From Triticum aestivum (Eukaryota > Streptophyta > Magnoliopsida > Poales > Poaceae): a DNA stretch of 64,000 nt. The notes beneath the pieces are model-generated. The model was not told where the DNA came from and searched no databases. It saw only the letters and a program-made list of their open reading frames with translations. Made by a program: the position numbers and the translations under genes. Location of the stretch: positions 353,201,114 to 353,265,113 of the forward strand of contig NC_057808.1 in the NCBI RefSeq assembly GCF_018294505.1, written 5' to 3'. Below, piece by piece: positions 1-13,549 of this stretch. The first letter of the stretch is position 1, and the number at the start of each line of letters is the position of its first letter.

Positions 1-170
1 ATTACATGTGTGGCGCCTAGCTCTGAGACGCTGCACTGCTGGGTGCGGGCCCCGGGGCTGCCATGCTGGACAGAAGTGCAACGCCTCAGAGATAGGCGCT
101 GCACCGTAGGGTGTGGCGCCTCTGTGTCAGGCGCCACTCAAAAAGGTTAGCTGAGTGGAAATTTTTTAGG
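1..170. repeat. GC-rich repeat fragment, unclassified
   Basis: This GC-rich stretch repeats a motif built on GGCGCC and CGCTGCAC. The block near 13-36 (gcctagctctgagacgctgc) recurs in similar form near 81-102, and GGCGCC recurs near 115 and 137. It resembles the end of a repeat common in grass intergenic DNA, but I cannot assign a family. I see no gene between it and the MITE at 682. Confidence 0.3.
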
Positions 171-681
171 GCAGTTCATTTTGTAAAATGATTTCGTCCA
201 CAAATTAAAATTGTCAAAACTGCCTATGCATGGCATGCCTTGCCGCCTTGTGTTCGTGTCTGTAACTTTTATATAGATGGAGAGACGTCTGTAACTTTAG
301 GGGCCGTGTTAATGTTACGCGAGTCTTTTTCTGCGCTAGATCGATCGCCTAGCCGCTGGGTCAAACGCCGCACTAAATCGATGCTTGGTCAAGACATGAG
401 GTTTGTCTATTGTTCATTTCCTGTTTGAGGGTGTCGCTGGTGTGTGGTATCCTACTGTAGGGTGATTCGTTCGCCCCAACCGACACATTAAGAGGCTGTT
501 TGGTTCGGAGCCTCAGCTCGCCACGCCTAAGGTGAGGCGTGCCACGACTTCGTAGGCATGTTATGGCTACGTGGTGCACCTTGACCTGTTCTGCGCTGAC
601 AGCTTGGGATCTTTGTCATCAGGCGATCATGCATATGGGCGACGGCGATCATAATTAATCTACAATGGGTCAAGGAAAAGC

Positions 682-991
682 TAAGGCCTCTTTTGGCTCA
701 TAGGATAGAATTACCGTAGGAATAGGAATTTTGTAGGAAATGAGATGATATGTATCTCAAATCCTATGAGTAGGAATAAGAAACGAGATGTCATTTGGTT
801 GACATCAAAGGAATTTTTTCATTGAATCTAGGTTCATTTTTATTTTTCTATGAAATATGAAGGATAGGAACTAATCCTATGTAGGAATAGAAATCCATTC
901 TTATAAACCAAAGGGCTCTAAAAGAAAAAAAATCCTATAAAAATTCTATCCTCTAGAATTCCTATGAAATTCCTCCAAACCAAAGGCGTAA
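682..991. mobile_element. Tourist/Harbinger-like MITE
   Basis: The element starts TAA-GGCCTCTTTTGG and ends CCAAAGGCG-TAA, so it is flanked by the 3-bp TAA duplication typical of PIF/Harbinger transposons. Its terminal inverted repeats continue inward as aggatagaatt-type sequence, with the reverse complement (aattcctatgaaattcct) at the right end. It is about 304 bp and has no coding capacity. It lies roughly 560 bp upstream of the ACC oxidase TATA box, so it is part of the distal promoter. Confidence 0.72.
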
Positions 992-1554
992 AGGTTGCCC
1001 TGGCTCGGGCATGCATTTGCCGACCTAACGCATGCTAGCTTGCTAGTACCAGTAGCTTATCCTCCCATCGACTGGCATTAACTTTGGCAATCTCACTCGT
1101 CTCAGATTAATCTTACTCGCTACGTTAGCCAGCCGTGGGGACGGACGACCGCCACCCAACATTTCGCACGACGATTTCAATGCCAATGGCGACATGCACG
1201 TGCTTCCACATACCACTGGAAAACCAAGAGCGGGAGTAACACCGGGTGCCACAGGGGAGGGGAGCGGGGCGGCGGCGAGTGGGAGCCGGGGTGACCAATG
1301 GGCGATACCAAATGATTGTCCGAAACGTCCGTGGTCGCTGGATTATTGTCCAAATAATTCCGTGCTGGACGACAGATCCACGATCCAGCACGCGGATATC
1401 CCACATGGCCCGGTCTCCGCCCGGTCAACCACCCGAGTTATTCCAACACTGATACGCTCAGGTTACAGTTACGGTTAGCGGCAAAAAAACTGGTTACTGT
1501 TACGGCGCGCATCAATACGTACACTTGATTGGCGCGACCGCCCGGCCGGCGAGC

Positions 1555-1563
1555 CTATAAATT
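1555..1563 (+). promoter_or_regulatory. TATA box of the ACC oxidase gene
   Basis: The sequence ctataaatt lies 140 bases before the start codon, in a GC-rich setting. Transcription would begin near 1587, in the sequence cactgactactcaaacg, giving a 5' leader of about 115 nt. Confidence 0.65.
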
Positions 1564-1702
1564 CGCACCCGCCCTGCTGCATTTTCACTCACACTGACTA
1601 CTCAAACGCACAGCAAGCGCTTGCATTGCAGAGAAGCCATAGAGCAACCTGAGATCAGTTCCAGCACCAGGCGCCGCAGCACAAGCAGCTCGAGAGCTAG
1701 AA

Positions 1703-2779
<1,077 letters not shown>

Positions 2780-2901
2780 AAGCAACCCTTGCTCTGCTCT
2801 CCGTACGTGGCCTCGGTTAATGGTTGAGGACGATGGCACATAGGATGCTCCAGAGTTCGTACGTACGTACGTGCTAGACCACTGGCTACTGTTTGGTGCC
2901 G

Positions 2902-2907
2902 AATAAA
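2902..2907 (+). terminator. Poly(A) signal of the ACC oxidase gene
   Basis: AATAAA lies about 120 nt after the stop codon, followed by a TG-rich stretch (cctgtgctggcttgtgtg), as expected of a plant 3' end. Confidence 0.5.
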
Positions 2908-2909
2908 CG

Positions 2910-5110
2910 AGCCTGTGCTGGCTTGTGTGCTACGCCTAGCTAGGATCTGTAGTAAGTAGGAGTGTTTGTCATTTTCGCTGTGTTGTGCTGCTTCCGACCA
3001 GCATGAGAGCTGTATTGTTCTGTGTCTGTTCTTATTCCCAGGGGCATCGTATCGGTTGTCTCTTTTAATATGTACTACGTGCTGCCTCCTTGTGTGAGAG
3101 TACTACCGCTTCTATGAGTGTTGCCAACTTGCCACCATCACGCCAACACGGCAGCATCGCAGCGAGCTGAACTTGCCACCATTTGTGTTATTCGCGCAGA
3201 ACATGCCTTGCCAATATTTCCCGGGTCAGGTTTGCCCCACCGCATAATGTAGTTCAGTGTGCACAACGGTGCCGGAATTATTACTCTTCCCAGAAGTGGT
3301 CACCACTTTTCTCGCGCTAAGAAAGCCTAGGGCCGTAGTACTTCCGTACCACTCAACACCAGTATGCATTACCTTGATTGGTTGTACTGTTCATAGTGCT
3401 TCCTCTCGCTGGCCTTTGAGCATCTACAAACGCAACTCACAAATGTGTCTCCACGTCATCTTGAGCGCAGAATCTTATTAGTGCAGATGACCGCTTCTTC
3501 ATGTCCGCAACGCCCCCTCAAATCCATGCTACGCATGCAACATGATCAACTTAGGTAGATCGAACTTGAACATAGCAACTGGGATAACAAGTTTCATCAT
3601 CACATAGATACAACCGGACACAAAATGGTCATCATCACCTAGGTACGGTAAGCCTAAACGATAGATAAACTAGAACTTTTCAAATTTCAAGTATTTTTGG
3701 GAAATACATGAACAATTTTTTAAAACATGGACATTTTTCAAATTTTCAAGTATTTTAAAAAACAAAAAAATAGAAAAAAAACCCGGATAGAACGGTAAAA
3801 AAACAGCAGTTCACGAACCTTCCAACAAGTTCCTAAACCCGTTCGGTTTGCTCGCTTCACCTTGATTTGTAATTGGCCAGCCCATCTATCTAGCACTAGC
3901 AACCGATCGCTAACAAACGATTGTTATCAGCTGACATATAGTAGTCGTGAGGATCTGCCCCCGTTTTCAGGAGATCATTAATTAAGGTGCATCCCTTGCA
4001 AATTTCACTGTATGTGTTGACAAGTGAAACACTGTATGTGTGGCACCTTTTGCAATCTAGGTGTTTTCCCTTTTTTGGTTGATACTTTTATTTATAATAT
4101 TTTATCTCTTGAACCGCGCGTCCAAACCATGAACGGTTGGATATCTTGTGTTGAGATCTTCGAAAGTAGATCTCATGTTAATAGGTTTCGATGAACTTTT
4201 TTCACGAAAAATTCAAAAAGAGGGGATAAAAAATGAAACCCTAAAAAACGAATAACTAGTTCAAAACGAAAAAAATGAAACCTGAAAGTGTGCTTCCTGG
4301 GCAAGCACAGACTATGTTTTCCCTTTTTTTTTAAGAAAGCATTGTTGTGTTTTCGTTGAAACACAGGCTATGCTTTTCTTTCTATGGAAGCACAGTTACG
4401 CTTCTCATGGAAGCATAGTTGTGCCTTTTCTTTTTCAGAATGCATAATTGTGATTCTCGTGGAAGCACATGCTCTGTTTTTTCCTTTTTGAGAAGCACAC
4501 ATTGTGCTTCATGCAGAAAAGCACTGCTTAAAAAAAATCCATCCAAACCTAGGGAATCAAGCAAAAAACAAAAACAAAAACATCTAAAATCCGAAAACAC
4601 GTATAGAAAAGAAGACGAAATCCAGAGGAGCGCCCAACACGCGCATGTGCGACGGCTGGGCACATCAGTTGACGCGCTTCCTGACTAAAAAGATGACCCT
4701 TGAAGTAGCTCCCTAAGGGATGACTGTTAGTTAGTTGCATCCTTGTTTTGAGTATAATCTTACTCTTGACAAGATCATCAATACAGCAAAAACAAGAGAA
4801 AAAAGTCCACCAACACGGCTGAAGCGCACCGCCCACAAATTCGAACAAGAACACGCCCGAGGCCCATATGTGCGGGCGCGCGTATGTCTCGCTCCAGCCA
4901 CCTGATTGGGCCGGCCCATCTCGGACACATGCCATTAGCGCATTTTTCCTTTCATTTTCTTTTCACATTTTGCACTGGTTTTTTGTTTTACCTTTTTCCA
5001 TTTTCTTGTATTTCGAAATATTCTTAGTATATCTATTGTGAAATCACTTTACATGCAAAAGTCAAACAATGTTCATCATGCATTTAAAAAATGTTAATTA
5101 AGTATAGAAA
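2910..5110. other. Intergenic DNA with degenerate repeats
   Basis: I see no gene here. The stretch 3660-3790 is AT-rich with short direct repeats (caagtatttt). The stretch 4270-4530 holds degenerate copies of a unit of about 20-30 bp built on gaagcacagttgtgcttc, found on both strands. Such purine/pyrimidine-biased repeats are common in Triticeae intergenic DNA; the family is not assigned. Short open frames here follow base composition and show no recognisable domain. Confidence 0.45.
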
Positions 5111-5112
5111 AA

Positions 5113-5197
5113 TACTCCCTCTGTCCCATAATATAAGAGTGTTTTTTAAACTAGTGTAGTGTCAAAAACGTTCTTACATTATGAGACGGAGGAAGTA
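5113..5197. mobile_element. Stowaway MITE (Thalos-like)
   Basis: An 85-bp element begins TA-CTCCCTCTGTCCCATAAT and ends ATTATGAGACGGAGGAAG-TA. The terminal inverted repeats and TA target duplication are those of Tc1/mariner-derived Stowaway MITEs. The inner sequence (ataagagtgttttt, actagtgtagtgtc) matches what I recall of the Triticeae family Thalos. It is non-coding. Confidence 0.75.
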
Positions 5198-5199
5198 TT

Positions 5200-5960
5200 T
5201 TTGATGTATAAGGAAAATGTAAAAAAATATACAGTACGCTTTAGAAAAAAATAGAAATAAATAAAGGTTTTCAACTTTTTCCTGAAAATGCTAATCATGA
5301 TTTTATAAAATATTAAATGTGTCTAGAAAAAATGTTTCCGATGTATAAGAAAAATGTACAGCATTTATAGAAAAAGTAGACATAGAAAAAACACTTTTAA
5401 ACATGGTAATCATGTATTTGGACAATGTTAAACGTGTATATAAAGAAAAATATAGAATGTGTATGAAAAAAGTAGTCATGAAAAAATATATGTTTAACGA
5501 AAAATAATCATGCCTGCCAAAAATGTTAGATATGTATATAAGAAATGTCCTGGTGTATACGAACAATGTTGAATGTGTATAAAAAAAGCAGTCAAAAAAT
5601 TATAAGTTTCAAAAATGTTAATCACGTATATGGAAAATGCTAAACGTGTATATAAAAAATGTTCCTAGTGTATGCGATAAATCTACAACTGTGTATGGAA
5701 AAATTAGACATTAAAAACATATGTTGGAAAAAAATATTAAAATGTTCACAGAATTTTAAAAATTAATTATTGCAATAAATAAATATTCAGCGTGAATTTG
5801 AAAAATATTGACAACGTATTCGAAATGATGTTCATAATGTAATTTAGAAAAAAAAACATTGTGCATTTGAGAAATATAGAATGTGTATCCAGAAATATTT
5901 CACGTGTACTAAAATGTACACCGTGCATCGAAAATTATTTAAGTTTGAAGAAAGAGGAAA
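5200..5960. repeat. AT-rich degenerate tandem repeat
   Basis: The stretch is made of diverged units of about 50-70 bp built from phrases such as aaaatgtt, cgtgtatataaaaaatgtt and gaaaaagtaga. Copies are visible near 5330, 5425, 5535, 5640 and 5880. No gene is seen. The unit is recognisable by eye but too diverged to give an exact period. Confidence 0.5.
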
Positions 5961-6310
5961 AATGGTGAAACATGACAAAGAAACATAAATAAAGAGAAGA
6001 AAACATGAAAAAAACAAAAAATGCGGAAGAGGAAAAAAAGAAACTAGAGGAAAACCAGTGCCGAAAAGAAAAAAAACCAAGGAAATGGGAGAAAAATCAA
6101 GAAAATAAGAAAAGGAAAAGAAAGAAGAAACCAGAGAAGGAAACAAAGAAAACCAAAGGAAAACAAAAAAAACCCGGTGAAAACTGATAAAATAATGAAG
6201 AAGACAGGTGAGAAGAATAAAACCAGAGAAAAAACAAAAAAAGAAAGAAAATCATTGAAGAAATAGATAAAACCTAAAGAAAAGAAAATAAGAAAAACCT
6301 AAAGAAAAGA
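5961..6310. repeat. Purine-rich low-complexity tract
   Basis: About 350 bases are almost entirely A and G on this strand (aaagaaaac, gaggaaaa, aagaaaacc). The tract ends about 380 bp upstream of the start of the disulfide isomerase gene. The Lys/Glu-rich open frame within it (6005-6187) reflects composition only. Confidence 0.6.
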
Positions 6311-6691
6311 AAAAGGGAAAAAACGAAGCGAATGCACCGAATGTAGCGAGCTCAGCGTGCGAGCGAACGAACGAGCCGGTATAGTTGTCGCGCATATGCG
6401 CGGCCTATGGCGACGAACAGGTCTACCCAGACTCCAGAGTGTCCGAACAACTGTGCACCCAGTCCTCCAACCATGCCACGGTCGCGACCAATCCCGTCGC
6501 GCCAAGGAGGCGAAACCATACCGACGTGGCAGAGCACCAGACGTGGACGCTAACGATTGGTCCGCACACGCGTTCGTCTCCTCTCTCGCGAGCAAACTTA
6601 AATCCGCACCACCACGCCCCCCGGTGACGCAGCCGATCGATCGCCGCCATCTAGTCCCCCCTCCGGCTTCCAGAAGCTTCTCGACGACGCC

Positions 6692-9600
6692 ATGCGTCCG
6701 GCCATCCTCGCCGCCGTCCTCCTCCTCCTCGCCGCCGCGGCCTCCCCGGCGGCCGCGCTCTACTCCGCCGGCTCCCCGGTCCTCCAGCTCAACCCCAACA
6801 ACTTCAAGAAGGTCTCGCCTCTCCCCCGTCGCCAGATCGGCTCTCCTCCCATTTGAGCTCTCTCTCTGACCCCGAGGGGCGTGCCGCCGCTCGCTTGCGC
6901 GCAGGTGTTGAACGCGAACGGGGTGGTGCTGGTGGAGTTCTTCGCGCCCTGGTGCGGGCACTGCAAGCAGCTGACGCCGATTTGGGAGAAGGCCGCCGGC
7001 GTCCTCAAGGGCGTCGCCACGGTCGCCGCGCTCGACGCCGACGCGCACAAGGAGCTCGCGCAGGTGAGCACGGCCTCTCGTTTCCTTTTGACCCGCCCAC
7101 ACTCCGCATGTGCGTGCTGATCTGCTTGTTTCCTGATGTGATCTCGGCATCGGTAGCAGCGATGTCACAGTAATTTATCGATTGTTAGCGTGTAATGGCT
7201 TTACTGGTGCTTCCGCCGTGCATTTTTGTTGGATAGAAAGACATTAACCAGTTCAGTACCAAAATGTAGTGGGACATTGTACTTCAGACAGTAAATTTTA
7301 CTAAGGTGCTTCGATGCTTTTTATATAGGAGTAAATGAATTTGAATTCTGCTGAAGAAAGACATAGTTTGACAAGGGCTTATCAATAATCAGGATTTGGT
7401 CTCTTGCTAATGCTGTTTTGGTATCCTCCCAGTTGATTACTAGCCTGATTTTGTTTTCAAATCTTTGTTAAGTATATGCATAGGCCAAAATCCAACGAAT
7501 TGCAACTTTATTAGGGTGATATGTTGCCATTCTGGCATTGCTTACGAGTTTGTTTACTATAATTTTTGTGTGTGTCAGAAATTAGTTTTTGCATCAAATC
7601 ACTCTTATCTCAGATATTATCGCACAGAAGATGGATACCCCCGATTAAAGAAAACAAGAAAGATATTGACTGTGAATTAAGACCGTTATGGCTTTACCAA
7701 TATACCTGCAGTGAAACTTAACCACGACAATTCCTCCAAACCATCTTGTGTTCCACATGTGCATTACTATTGATGGTTGTAGGCTATTCATTACAGCGTG
7801 GTTTTAAGTTGTGTTTAGCATAGCAGACTGATAGGTAGGGCCAGATGAGTGAACATCAAGTCTTTATTATGGCGATGAATACTTTAGTTAAAACTAAACT
7901 TAGGCAACATGCATCTGGACTACCTTCTTTCGCTTTCCTATACAATTGTATGCCTGAGTCATTTCTTAAACACTTTATATTCTAAGTTAATGACAATCAC
8001 ACAAAATATCTGGCTTTTATAATTAGAATTTATAAACTTTTATGGAATGCTACTGATACAGTTCGTGATGAATTGTGTTACTTTTGCAGCAATATGGAAT
8101 ACAGGGATTCCCAACCATAAAAGTATTTCTCCCTGGCAAGCCACCAGTGGATTATGAAGGAGCAAGAGATGTAAAGGCAATTGTAAATTTTGCTCTGTCG
8201 CAGGTTAGTTGCAGCAAACCCTATTTGTCTTGTAATTTTATTTTGTTCCATTAATTTGCATGATGTATTCTCAATTGCATTTTCTTATGCTCCACAAGTT
8301 GTTTATGCTTTTGATGTGATGTTTCCTCTGCTACTCTACCAATATGTACATCCTTTTCCCCGGAGACATTATCTGCTTTGTCTGAATCTGAAGAGTGAAA
8401 TTTGTACCCACTTAAATAACTCCGGATCTTACAGGGTGTAATGCTATGAACAACAAGTGCCATCTTTCTGTTGGCTGAAAATGGTGTCTCGGGTAGCCCA
8501 TGATTCTACTTACCAACTTTTCCTAATGAATTTGAGGCAGCCACTCTGCGGAGCTTAGCATGCAATGATCCTTCTTACTCCGTTTTTACTCTTCTATGAA
8601 GTTCAGTAATTACTCTTGCACTAATGTTAGCTGACTTGAGTTTCTTCAACGTGTCATGTGTTTCAATTTAATTGTTCGTCGGTCATCACTGTTGCATGCT
8701 GTGAATCGACAATCTTTGTTCTTTATATTGTATTATTTTATACTCCCTCCGGTTGGGTTTATTACTCGGGCACGGGTTTTTAGGTCTTCAATTTAACTAG
8801 GGAAAAGTGTATTATATTCTATAAGAAATATATCTTTACATTCTAATAACCATATAATTTTTGTGGCATATTATACATGTTTCATTTGCCAAGTTGAAGA
8901 CCTAAAAACCCGTACCCGGCTTATAAACCCAACCGAAGGGAGTACGAAATTGTCAGTTATGTTGCAAAAGATGTGAGCTTCCACTTTCATTACAAGGGAA
9001 AATATCTGTTTGTTTTATGATGCACAGGTCAAAGGTCTTCTCAGAGATAGGTTGGATGGTAAGACATCAGGAGGTTCAAGTGGCAAAACCTCTGGTGGCT
9101 CAAGGGAGAAAAAAACTGAACCAAATGAATCAGTAGAATTGAATTCGAGTAACTTTGACGAACTCGTCGTCAAAAGCAAGGATCTTTGGATTGTGGAGTT
9201 CTTTGCACCGTGGTATGTAGCTCAATACCCATATTGTTCATCATGTTAATCGATTCTTTACTTCCTATTGGGTGTAGCTTTTTCTCCAAATTAAGAGAAT
9301 TATATACACAATTCTGCACGATGTAATCATCTCTTATTATTTCTTATGTATACTCTAGCACATTCTTGCTTAACTATAGGGCTTCAGAAGTTTGAGTTAT
9401 AACCAAACCATAGAAATTTGAGTTTGTATGGTTGTGTGCATCTGAGGATGCAGTGGCTAGGAGGTTTAACCTTCCTTCTCAAGAAAAAAAGAATATTAAG
9501 TTCGTGATTTTGGTTGACATATATGAGACCTACCTTCTAACTAGACTACACGAGCTCACATGATGCTACAAGTAAAGTCGATACATCCCCTTTCATCGGT

Positions 9601-12049
9601 TGCCAATATAGAGAGATGAGCCTTTTCCATGGGATCTTGCTTGATTTGGTTCCTATGCTTAAGCTTTGTCTGATCTCCTCTACTGTTCGTACACATTATC
9701 ACATTTTACAAGTTAATCCATTTGTTTGATGTATTCGAATTTTAGTATTGTATTTCTGCTACTTGTGTGTTGAGAATAAATCCTGTTAACTGAATACACT
9801 TTTCGGCTCGTCGACTGTATTGTTTTTCTTGTTAAGGTGTGGGCACTGCAAGAAATTGGCTCCTGAATGGAAAAGGGCTGCAAAGAACTTGAAGGGTCAA
9901 GTGAAACTAGGCCATATTGATTGTGACTCTGATAAGGTACAACCTTGGGATTATATCCTCATTTAACATTTTCATCTTCTGGTTGAATTTCATCATAGGA
10001 AAAAATATATATTTCAGGCCAATTTTATAGGTTAAATTTAAGAATGTATTTGCCATACTAATGAATGTGCACTTTGATTTCACTGAAAATTGAAATTATA
10101 CAAGGGAAATTGTTGTTGGTAACATTTGGTTTGAAAATCTTAGCGAGTTCTTGGCATTCTTGTGATCAGCAAGACTGGAATGAAGTGTTTATTTTGCAGT
10201 TATTGCAATTTTATAATGAAATTAACTCAGCAATATCACTTTGGGGTCACATCATAAATTTGCATATCATACAAATGCTGGAGTCTGGCAGCAAATAACT
10301 ATGGTTATCTTGGAAATTTTATCGAGGAAAGCTTCAGTTGGCTAACTTATCCATGAGCCATTTGATTGAGTTGTCGCCTATGTTTTGTTTGAGGTGCCTT
10401 TTTAACATGACTAGTAAATGCGCACGTGCAACTCACGTTAATATTTAGGCAATATATTAATTGCACGCGGATATTAGATATGCTATTATTTGTGTGTTAA
10501 TTCTATGATTAGTGCAATATTTGGTATGATATTAATTGCATGTTAAACACGTTGAACGCTCGCCATTGGAGCAGTCTAGGTCGTTGGATTGACTTAGTTT
10601 GATGGCCGAGATCAGTTGGATCTGCCCCTTTGGGTCTTTTTATATTGGTATAGATGACATGATATACTACAATACTTTGAACTTTAATAGGTCAATCAGA
10701 AGATTCAACTGGATTACTAGGTTTGAGTGATTTTTTGAAATGTTTCAGGCAGTGTATCAGACTATCAGAACAGTTAGAGTTGAAACTCGACATTTTTAAA
10801 GCATGCGTGCATGTGCCACCAAATAGTTTGTTGGGCCCACCATACAGCTTCTTTCTCGAGTACATATTGCAAGTATATATATTTTGACTTCGGATTTTTG
10901 CAGTCCTTGATGAGCAAGTACAAGGTAGAAGGCTTTCCAACTATTTTGGTATTTGGTGCCGATAAGGAGAGCCCGTTCCCCTACCAGGGGGCTAGAGCTG
11001 CTTCTGCCATCGAGTCCTTTGCGTTGGAGCAGCTGGAAGCGAATGCTGCACCACCTGAAGTTTCTGAGTTGACTAGCGCAGTAAGCCTTCATGATATTCA
11101 CAATATTTCTGCAGATCAGGTAGTGAATTATTGATGTTCTGATGTGGGGTTGGCTTTTCTTTAGGATGTGATGGAAGAGAAGTGTGCTTCTGCTGCCATT
11201 TGCTTTGTATCTTTCCTTCCAGACATCCTGGACTCAAAGGCAGAAGGAAGAAACAAGTACCTTGAGCTGCTACTATCTGTTGCTGAGAAATTTAAGAAGA
11301 GTCCATACAGGCAAGTTGTCAACTGACCCAATTTTACTTGAATTTAACCTACAACTGTTTTTGTTTGTGAGAAAAGCACGCAGTGTCTAATTAATACAGC
11401 TCGTTAAGTGAGTTGGCCGGAAAACAATGAACTATAACATTTGGAAGCAACTTGTTTGTATTTCACATACATGAAAGGATCAGATCAAATGCCTTCGGCG
11501 TTAACCGAACCAGGGTTATCGTAACTATATATGCAATGACATCTGCAGCAAGAGGATTCGGTCTAATTTGAGCATTTTGTGTTAAAACTTCCTGATTGTT
11601 CTTGAGATGGACCATACTGAGCCAGGATAGCATTGCCTTGCAGTTTTGTCTGGGCAGGTGCCGGCAAGCAAGCTGATCTGGAGAAGCAGGTCGGAGTCGG
11701 TGGTTATGGGTATCCAGCCATGGTTGCTCTCAACGTGAAGAAAGGCGCATACGCACCGCTTCGTAGCGCCTTCGAGCTCGCCGAAATCACGTAAGCTCCC
11801 TGTTGCCATGGCTTCGATGATTGCAGTAGGTTCAATCAGGCGCACGACTAACAAAAATGAATCGTCCCCTGCAGCGAGTTTGTGAAGGAGGCGGGGCGCG
11901 GCGGAAAGGGGAACCTTCCTCTGGAGGGCGCCCCCACGGTGGTCCAGTCGGAACCATGGGACGGCAAGGACGGAGAGGTCATCGAGGAGGACGAGTTCTC
12001 GCTCGAGGAGCTCATGGCGGACAGCTCTGCACCCAACGACGAATTGTGA
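6692..12049 (+). CDS. PDIL2-3: Protein disulfide isomerase, P5 type (PDI-like 2-3)
   Basis: This ER-lumen oxidoreductase forms and rearranges disulfides in secretory proteins, including seed storage proteins in cereals. Nine exons join in frame: 6692-6811, 6905-7063, 8090-8203, 9028-9212, 9837-9936, 10904-11080, 11165-11310, 11644-11790, 11875-12049. They total 1323 nt, or 440 aa, close to the 441 aa I recall for the rice P5 orthologue. Residues 1-23 form a signal peptide ([17 protein letters not shown]). Two thioredoxin domains follow, with active sites WCGHCK at Trp56-Lys61 and Trp193-Lys198; codon 193 is split by intron 4. A Gly/Ser/Lys linker (about residues 138-155) separates them. The C-terminal half is redox-inactive, with an acidic end and a final NDEL retention signal. 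Eight introns separate the exons; seven are GT-AG and intron 7 (11311-11643) is GC-AG. No lesion is seen. The symbol follows rice naming. Confidence 0.93.
8741..8944. mobile_element. Stowaway MITE in intron 3 of the PDI gene
   Basis: A 204-bp element starts TACTCCCTCCGGTTGGGTTT and ends AAACCCAACCGAAGGGAGTA. The inverted repeats run about 50 bp inward (acgggtttttaggtcttcaa against ttgaagacctaaaaacccgt). The TA duplication and CTCCCTCCG end identify Stowaway. It lies inside the 824-nt intron 3 and does not touch the splice sites. Confidence 0.85.
9418..9493 (+). repeat. Possible SINE or LINE 3' end in intron 4
   Basis: The sequence tatggttgtgtgcatctg, then aggatgcagtggctagg and a run of A (ctcaagaaaaaaagaa), resembles the 3' tail of plant Au-type SINEs or related LINEs. 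Only the tail is recognisable. I cannot see a tRNA-like head or a target duplication. Confidence 0.35.
10411..10656. mobile_element. Short non-coding insertion in intron 5
   Basis: The segment begins ctagtaaatgcgcacgtgca and ends ttatattggtatagatg. The sequence acatga flanks both sides (10405-10410 and 10657-10662) and could be a 6-bp target duplication. Elements starting (a)ctagtaaa-tgc-cgtgc and ending ggtatagat are very common in grass introns, but I cannot place this one in a superfamily. Confidence 0.45.
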
Positions 12050-12221
12050 TTTCTCAGACCGTCCTAGCGTTTAGAGGAACACTGATGCTTCACGTGTTCT
12101 GATGTGTACACTGTACAATTTGGACGGACAATTTTTGGAACGCTTTTCTTTTATCGATGTTAGCAGTATGGTGGGAGAAAGCTCTGATGTGCAAGGTGGG
12201 GTGGGGTGTCTTTGCCCCTGA

Positions 12222-12227
12222 AATAAA
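12222..12227 (+). terminator. Poly(A) signal of the PDI gene
   Basis: AATAAA lies about 175 nt after the stop codon, within a TG-rich 3' flank. Confidence 0.45.
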
Positions 12228-12259
12228 ACCGGTTCTGAGCTTAGATGCTTGTCCATCAT

Positions 12260-13549
12260 TGCAGTTGCAGGAGAGGCAGATGACGGAGCATTCCCTGCTC
12301 TGCTGTTTATTTAAGCGCTTTGGTACGGCTGAAATCATTGGCGTTTTGTCTCGCTCGCTTCGCGAGGCTGCCGATATGACCGGTACCCTCTGTTGCTCCT
12401 CATCGTCAGCAGCGGTGCGCAGCATTTCCCGTCTCTGTGAGCTGCACGTGCTTTTTCTTTACCGGCGTGCGGACGTCAGTGACAGGATCCTTCGAAATTT
12501 AGTACTCCCCGGCAATTATCTTGTCAAGGAAGGCTCGTACTGCTTGAGAAAGTGGCGAGTTATTTTAACTAGGGATGTTTATTGCACAATGCAGTCACTC
12601 ACAGCCAAGGATTATAATTTCAGACCCAGCTGAAATATGCAAAATTTCAGAAATTATTTTGGCTTTTCAGATTTCAAATTTTACTTACTTTTATTCAATC
12701 CTAACATAATTTAATTTTATTTTCAAATCAGTTTGAATCTGCATCGAAATTTTGGGGTTACAAATATTTTGAACCCCATTGAAATATCTGAAATTTCACT
12801 AAAATTTTGTTGAATTTTTTAGCCCTGCTCACAGCGCACTTGCCGTGCCTAGGGGAAAGGCATACAAAAAGCAAGGTGCAGTAAAAACTTGGTAGAAATC
12901 ACATTTGAATTATTATTTTTAAAGTTCAAAAAAGGGTATTATGTTAGAAAGATGATGTTCTTAATTCAAAAAAGAAGGTTGATGTTCCATAAACTCGTGG
13001 AATCTGAAGTTCATCCCTCAAGTTCAAACTCATTCATTTGGGTGGCAAGAACAATGATTTTGATGTATAAATGGTGATATTGCACTTTTTGTCACTACCG
13101 TTGAATTTCTTTTTTCCGTACCTCGTAAACGATTTTGATTTTGAGCTAGGAATCTTATAAGTTTGCGAAACATGACCTCCTCAACCATAATTTAGAAACC
13201 TTGAACCATAATAATGTCAGATGGGAAGGGGTGGCAAGATAACGGTTTTTCCTAGCGGTTTTAGTTGTTTCGCGAGATCAGATTGTGGCAGTTTTTGTAA
13301 GAAAATATACCTTCTTCTCAAGAAACCGACATGTTGTTTTAAAGAATTTGCAATCCCTCACAACTAAAATTGCCAGCAAAATCGTTCGTAAATGCCAACC
13401 CCTCCCAGCAAACGTTCGCCAGCTAACCGCTTCCTAATGTTTACTTGATTTTCATCGGTCCCTACAAGATATTTTCTCATGTCTGGGTTGGCGGATGGTA
13501 GAACCTAATGGGCGCAAAGCTATACTTCGCATGAATAGACTCAAAATCA
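12260..13549. other. Intergenic DNA without a recognised gene
   Basis: The stretch 12600-12830 is AT-rich with repeated aaatttcagaaattattttg-like phrases. The stretch 13200-13440 (gataacggtttttcctagcgg, cccagcaaacgttcgccagc) resembles DNA-transposon debris but has no clear ends. No conserved coding domain is seen. Confidence 0.4.

Noticed and set aside
240..428. A 62-codon frame near the left edge
   Set aside because: It shows no domain, no splice context and no promoter signal; frames of this length are expected by chance.
6005..6187. A Lys/Glu-rich 60-codon frame
   Set aside because: It is produced by the purine-rich low-complexity tract.
6299..7168. A 289-codon minus-strand frame over the start of the PDI gene
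   Set aside because: It crosses the promoter, exon 1, intron 1 and exon 2 of a clearly coding plus-strand gene and has no recognisable domain.
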